The position numbers and the translations under genes are program-made. From NCBI GenBank assembly GCA_902775075.1, contig CACYKX010000119.1, positions 12,940 to 22,309 on the forward strand: 9,370 bases of DNA. Reading direction: 5' to 3'. Below, piece after piece: positions 7,231 through 9,370 of the stretch; the stretch's first letter is position 1, and every line of letters begins with the position of its first letter. The notes under the pieces were generated by a model, which saw only the letters and a program-made list of their open reading frames with translations, made no database searches and was not told where the DNA came from. The stretch comes from an uncultured Prevotellaceae bacterium. Lineage in GTDB: Bacteria; Bacteroidota; Bacteroidia; Bacteroidales; Bacteroidaceae.

Positions 7231-7458
7231 ATGGTAACAAATATAATCTTTACATGGTGGAACAACCTCGGATTCTTCTGGCAATTCTGCATTGCCTGGT
7301 TTATCTTCGGCATCGTAGTATGGGTGGTAGAAATCATCCACAGTTGCGCCTATTGGGAAAAGCACGAGCAAAAAGAACTAGATCCATGGGTTATCGAAGA
7401 AATGGAAAGGAAGAAAGAGGAAGAACTAAAGAACAAGAATAAGGCCAATGTCTCATAA
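7231..7458 (+). CDS. Small Trp-rich single-pass membrane protein, unknown function
   Basis: I do not recognise this 75-aa protein as a named family. It has a short polar start, one strong hydrophobic helix (about 13-36) and a highly charged C-terminal half (43-71) rich in Glu and Lys that is likely helical or coiled-coil. Seven of 75 residues are Trp (9, 10, 17, 23, 31, 42, 53). ATG at 7231 is chosen for its A-rich leader and for the TACCTTTG box 31 nt upstream. It is transcribed away from the export operon; shared control through the 171-nt divergent region is possible. It is monocistronic, with the next gene being a tRNA that has its own promoter. Coding is supported by promoter position, clean membrane topology and normal codon use, but no homology can be claimed from sight. 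Confidence 0.7.
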   Translation: MVTNIIFTWWNNLGFFWQFCIAWFIFGIVVWVVEIIHSCAYWEKHEQKELDPWVIEEMERKKEEELKNKNKANVS

Positions 7459-7480
7459 TAATATAAGGTAAGCAACTCTT

Positions 7481-7508
7481 TCTAAAACTTTTTTCGAAAA
7501 AAGTTAGA
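7481..7508. repeat. AT-rich inverted repeat after the small membrane gene
   Basis: The core AACTTTTTTCGAAAAAAGTT is a perfect palindrome, and outer TCTA/TAGA arms extend it with a 2-nt bulge. It lies 22 nt after the stop codon. It has no following T-run on the plus strand, so it is a weak terminator candidate or an RNA 3'-end stabilising hairpin. Confidence 0.35.
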
Positions 7509-7514
7509 TAAAAA

Positions 7515-7546
7515 TTTGGTAGTTTCAAAATAAAACCCTACCTTTG
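7515..7546 (+). promoter_or_regulatory. Promoter of tRNA-Ser
   Basis: TTTG (7515-7518), 20 nt of spacer, then TACCTTTG (7539-7546), the Bacteroidota consensus. The expected start site is about 30 nt upstream of the mature tRNA 5' end. Confidence 0.7.
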
Positions 7547-7584
7547 CACTCGCTTGTTAAGAAACAAAGCAAGGCCACAATATT

Positions 7585-7669
7585 GGAGAGATGGTAGAGT
7601 GGTCGATTACAACGGTCTTGAAAACCGTCGTACCGAGAGGTACCGGGGGTTCGAATCCCTCTCTCTCCG
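7585..7669 (+). tRNA. trnS(uga): tRNA-Ser (anticodon UGA)
   Basis: The 7-bp acceptor stem GGAGAGA/TCTCTCC is perfect, with discriminator G at 7669. The anticodon stem ACGGT/ACCGT encloses CTTGAAA, with anticodon TGA at 7619-7621, which reads UCA and related Ser codons. A long variable arm (about 7629-7644), as expected for class II tRNA-Ser, precedes the T arm GGGGG-TTCGAAT-CCCTC (one G-U pair). CCA is not encoded: CA and A-rich sequence follow, so CCA must be added after transcription. The gene stands alone between its own promoter and terminator. No second copy of its 3' end is seen in the window, so nothing suggests an integrated element here. Confidence 0.96.
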
Positions 7670-7671
7670 CA

Positions 7672-7706
7672 AAGTCCTGTAAGTTTTTACTTACAGGACT
7701 TTTTTA
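7672..7706 (+). terminator. Rho-independent terminator of tRNA-Ser
   Basis: AAGTCCTGTAAGT (7672-7684) pairs with ACTTACAGGACTT (7689-7701) as a perfect 13-bp stem with a TTTT loop, followed by a T-run ending at 7706. It begins 3 nt after the tRNA. Confidence 0.9.
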
Positions 7707-8039
7707 TTTGACATATTTTATTTACCACTACAACAAGTACTGCAAGAGGGGTGCTATTCGATAAACTTGAAGACACGATTCTTAAAAAAAAAATTTGCCA
7801 ATACCAAATTGGAACGAGATAAAGAATATTGAGCAAAACATATAAATCATCAAATAAGAAATGGTATGTACTTGTAGCTCCCATTTCTTATTTAATAATC
7901 CGATTCTCCTTATTAAATCATAATGTCCAACTTTCTCTAACAAAGCACTCTTAATAAAAGGGACAACTAATACCACTGAAGGAGAAAGAAATTTTTGAAG
8001 AAATATCAGTCTGTGTAGAAAGACTGCACTAACCAGCGA
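7707..8039. other. Gene-free AT-rich intergenic stretch
   Basis: No convincing gene is seen. Two overlapping minus-strand frames are open here (7687-7884 and 7782-8093), but they lack credible starts or leaders, and one runs into the tRNA terminator. The stretch holds an A10 run near 7785-7794, a perfect 13-bp inverted repeat (7852-7893) and a 6-bp hairpin (8007-8026) just upstream of the next promoter. Confidence 0.5.
7852..7893. repeat. Perfect 13-bp inverted repeat, 16-nt loop
   Basis: AAATAAGAAATGG (7852-7864) and CCATTTCTTATTT (7881-7893) are exact reverse complements. A weak AT-rich stem with a large loop; function unknown. Confidence 0.6.
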
Positions 8040-8047
8040 TACCTTTG
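8040..8047 (+). promoter_or_regulatory. Candidate -7 box for the DUF4468 gene
   Basis: TACCTTTG matches TAnnTTTG and lies 57 nt before the ATG at 8105, giving a leader of about 50 nt. No clear TTTG is present about 20 nt upstream. Confidence 0.55.
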
Positions 8048-8104
8048 CAATGTCATTTAAAGAAACCTCGGAATAGTTCCAAGGTATAGACAATTGTAAA
8101 GATC

Positions 8105-8794
8105 ATGAAAAAATTATTATTATCGTTAGCGATTATGCTAACAGCCGTTGTAACAGTAAATGCTCAAATTCTTAGAGCTGAAGAACTTGAAAAATACGCC
8201 AAGGAAAAGTATGGCGATAAATGGGTTGAAGCAGCAACTAACTTAGGTAGTCAACTTACACTAGATAAAAACAATGCTATTGATTATGTCCAAGTGATGG
8301 AGGCTCCCGGAAAGAGTAAGGAACAGTTGTATGTTCTTCTTAATTATTGGTTTACCGCAACATTCAATGATGCCAACTCAGTCATCAAACTCAATGACAA
8401 GGAACTTGGCACGATCATTGCACAGGGATATGTCGCTGATATTGCACAACATACAGGAGGAACAAATCGTTATAACATAAGCATCTCCCCTATTATCAAA
8501 TGTGATATTAAGGATGGTAAAGTACGAGTTACTTATACCGTTCCATTCTATAGTGTTACCAAGATGATTGGTGGAGGTTGGGTCTCTGCATTTGGTGGAT
8601 ATCAAAGTCGTCCAACCCGATCAGATGAAAAATGGACATTGGACACATGCTTCCCTTTTGCTGTCAAGGATTCACACAAGAAAACCTCTTGTAAAGCATT
8701 GGTAATGTCTCACGCCTATTCCAATGTTGTGATGGACAAGATAGAAGAATGCTTGAAGAATGGTTTGGCTGGTAACGAAAATGAAGACTGGTAA
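8105..8794 (+). CDS. Secreted DUF4468 (TBP-like fold) domain protein
   Basis: This 229-aa protein has a cleavable Sec signal peptide (MKK, hydrophobic core, VNA-Q, predicted cleavage after residue 20) with no lipobox cysteine, so the mature protein is probably periplasmic. Residues of about 58-150 match what I know of DUF4468: a VQVMEAPGKSKEQLY start, an aromatic helix (YWFTATF), ANSVIKLNDKELGTIIAQGY, and a later KVRVTYTVPFY strand. DUF4468 proteins are common in gut and oral Bacteroidota and have no established biochemical role. Residues beyond 150, including a Gly-rich turn (MIGGGWVSAFGGYQ), are not covered by any domain I recognise. Four cysteines (133, 182, 196, 216) could form disulfides. 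The gene stands alone behind a TACCTTTG box, with no clear terminator after it. Confidence 0.82.
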   Translation: MKKLLLSLAIMLTAVVTVNAQILRAEELEKYAKEKYGDKWVEAATNLGSQLTLDKNNAIDYVQVMEAPGKSKEQLYVLLNYWFTATFNDANSVIKLNDKELGTIIAQGYVADIAQHTGGTNRYNISISPIIKCDIKDGKVRVTYTVPFYSVTKMIGGGWVSAFGGYQSRPTRSDEKWTLDTCFPFAVKDSHKKTSCKALVMSHAYSNVVMDKIEECLKNGLAGNENEDW

Positions 8795-8848
8795 ACAAGG
8801 TGTAATCATTCACACTATTTAAACCTTATCAGCGAATTGTTAAAAGAA

Positions 8849-8940
8849 AAAGTGTCGACCTTTTGCTCCATCTAGAACGTACGGGAAGCATTCTGCCCCC
8901 GAAAAAGCATGGGAAATACCCCTCAAAAGGTCAACATTTT
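8849..8940. repeat. 17-bp imperfect inverted repeat flanking a 58-nt core
   Basis: Arm AAAGTGTCGACCTTTTG (8849-8865) pairs with CAAAAGGTCAACATTTT (8924-8940) with one mismatch and one wobble. The 58-nt core is more GC-rich than its surroundings and contains short GGG/CCC pairing blocks. It looks like a small non-coding repeat element or the stem of a structured RNA. Confidence 0.6.
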
Positions 8941-8942
8941 GA

Positions 8943-8984
8943 ATGAAGTTAACTTCATCAGCTTATGAAGTTAACTTCGTAAGC
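8943..8984. repeat. Two tandem GAAGTTAACTTC palindromes, centres 22 bp apart
   Basis: The first copy sits in a perfect 16-bp palindrome (8943-8958). The second sits in a 24-bp near-perfect palindrome (8961-8984) with GCTTA/TAAGC ends and one T-G pair. The shared core is at 8945-8956 and 8967-8978. Confidence 0.75.
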
Positions 8985-9000
8985 TTGCGCGAATAGGTAC

Positions 9001-9032
9001 GTAGCCTTACGCAGTTAACAGAATAAGGCTAC
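9001..9032. repeat. 9-bp inverted repeat (GTAGCCTTA / TAAGGCTAC)
   Basis: Arms at 9001-9009 and 9024-9032 are exact reverse complements around a 14-nt loop that carries another GTTAAC. TTTTT follows at 9044-9048, 11 nt after the stem, too far for a normal terminator. Confidence 0.55.
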
Positions 9033-9110
9033 AAATCTGGTACTTTTTGCGGTTAAAATCAGAAACCAAAATTATAACTTGCTGATAATCAAACAATTGC
9101 ATTTTAATTA

Positions 9111-9215
9111 TAATTTTAACATTCATAATCAACTCGTCTTCAATGCTGAATTTGCGAATTATGAGCATCTTTTATCGATAGAGAATTAAGGAATAAAAAG
9201 TAATTTTAACATTCA
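9111..9215 (+). repeat. 15-nt direct repeat (TAATTTTAACATTCA)
   Basis: Exact copies at 9111-9125 and 9201-9215, exactly 90 nt apart. The unit is AT-rich, so some chance similarity is possible. No gene between them. Confidence 0.55.
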
Positions 9216-9370
9216 CAGGATTCAACAGACAACTGCAGTTTCTTATTGTATAAATACCTTTTCATCCTATACTATGCGTTGGGCTACGGAATGTGCATAT
9301 CGCGATTGCAAGACTCTTCTGAATCTTGGCAGATGCCAGTCGATTCATTTCTCTGCACAGATTGCTAGTT

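Larger units (their letters stand above)
8795..9370. other. 576-nt intergenic stretch, no convincing gene
   Basis: No gene could be supported. The first half holds a dense cluster of palindromes (8849-9032), and the second half is AT-rich with a 15-nt direct repeat (9111-9125, 9201-9215). A plus frame starting ATG at 9274 (MRWATECAYRDCK...) and a minus frame entering from the right edge are both open to the window end. Each is about 30 codons with no clear leader, and neither can be judged from this window. Confidence 0.5.

Noticed and set aside
7585..7671. tRNA-Ser 3' end as an attachment site of an integrated element
   Set aside because: No repeated copy of the tRNA 3' end, integrase or phage-like gene is seen, and the tRNA has its own intact terminator.
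7782..8093. Minus-strand 103-aa hydrophobic open frame, with a second one at 7687-7884 in another frame
   Set aside because: The start would be TTG with no leader, the sequence is low-complexity hydrophobic in AT-rich DNA, and the second frame runs through the tRNA terminator. A frameshifted remnant joined at the T10 run cannot be excluded but is not supported.
8943..9032. CRISPR array or insertion-sequence end
   Set aside because: Only two copies of the GAAGTTAACTTC core with a spacer far too short for CRISPR, no cas gene, and no transposase or flanking target duplication.
9274..9370. Possible gene start (plus ATG at 9274) at the right edge, or a minus frame entering from the right
   Set aside because: Both frames are only about 30 codons in the window, overlap each other, lack a clear leader and show no recognisable family.

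Overview
The window looks like a chromosomal segment of a Bacteroidota bacterium, most probably a Prevotella/Segatella-type member of the Prevotellaceae. Four clues support this: promoter boxes of the form TAnnTTTG, several with TTTG about 19-20 nt upstream; a DUF2723 (GT117) membrane glycosyltransferase; a DUF4468 secreted protein; and a fused Wzz/BY-kinase with a Tyr-Gly tail. The lineage call rests on recognition of families and promoters, not on a search.

Left part (1-2947), + strand: the 3' part of a DUF2723 membrane glycosyltransferase, then a small polysaccharide deacetylase behind an unusually good Shine-Dalgarno, then queG (epoxyqueuosine reductase), whose start overlaps the deacetylase by 23 nt. 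A textbook intrinsic terminator (10-bp stem plus T6) lies just after the deacetylase stop but inside codons 10-19 of queG. It therefore appears to be both coding and terminating.

Middle part (2911-7151), - strand: a compact polysaccharide export operon read right to left. It has a good promoter (7121-7151), a Wzc-like tyrosine autokinase/co-polymerase, a HAD phosphatase-like protein starting 3 nt after it, a Wza-like lipoprotein, a 60-aa single-pass membrane protein with eight consecutive histidines, and a terminator. No glycosyltransferase, flippase, polymerase or low-molecular-weight tyrosine phosphatase is present in the visible part, so this is an export/control module whose polysaccharide genes lie elsewhere.

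Right part (7192-9370), + strand: a 75-aa Trp-rich membrane protein divergent from the export operon; a tRNA-Ser(UGA) with its own promoter and terminator; a 395-nt gene-free stretch with a perfect 13-bp inverted repeat; a secreted DUF4468 protein; then 576 nt without a convincing gene. That last stretch contains a cluster of palindromes (8849-9032), including two GAAGTTAACTTC sites exactly 22 bp apart, and a 15-nt direct repeat.

No CRISPR array, transposase, phage gene or restriction/defence system was seen. The most unusual signals are the terminator embedded in queG, the HAD/His8 additions to the export operon, and the palindrome cluster at the right end.
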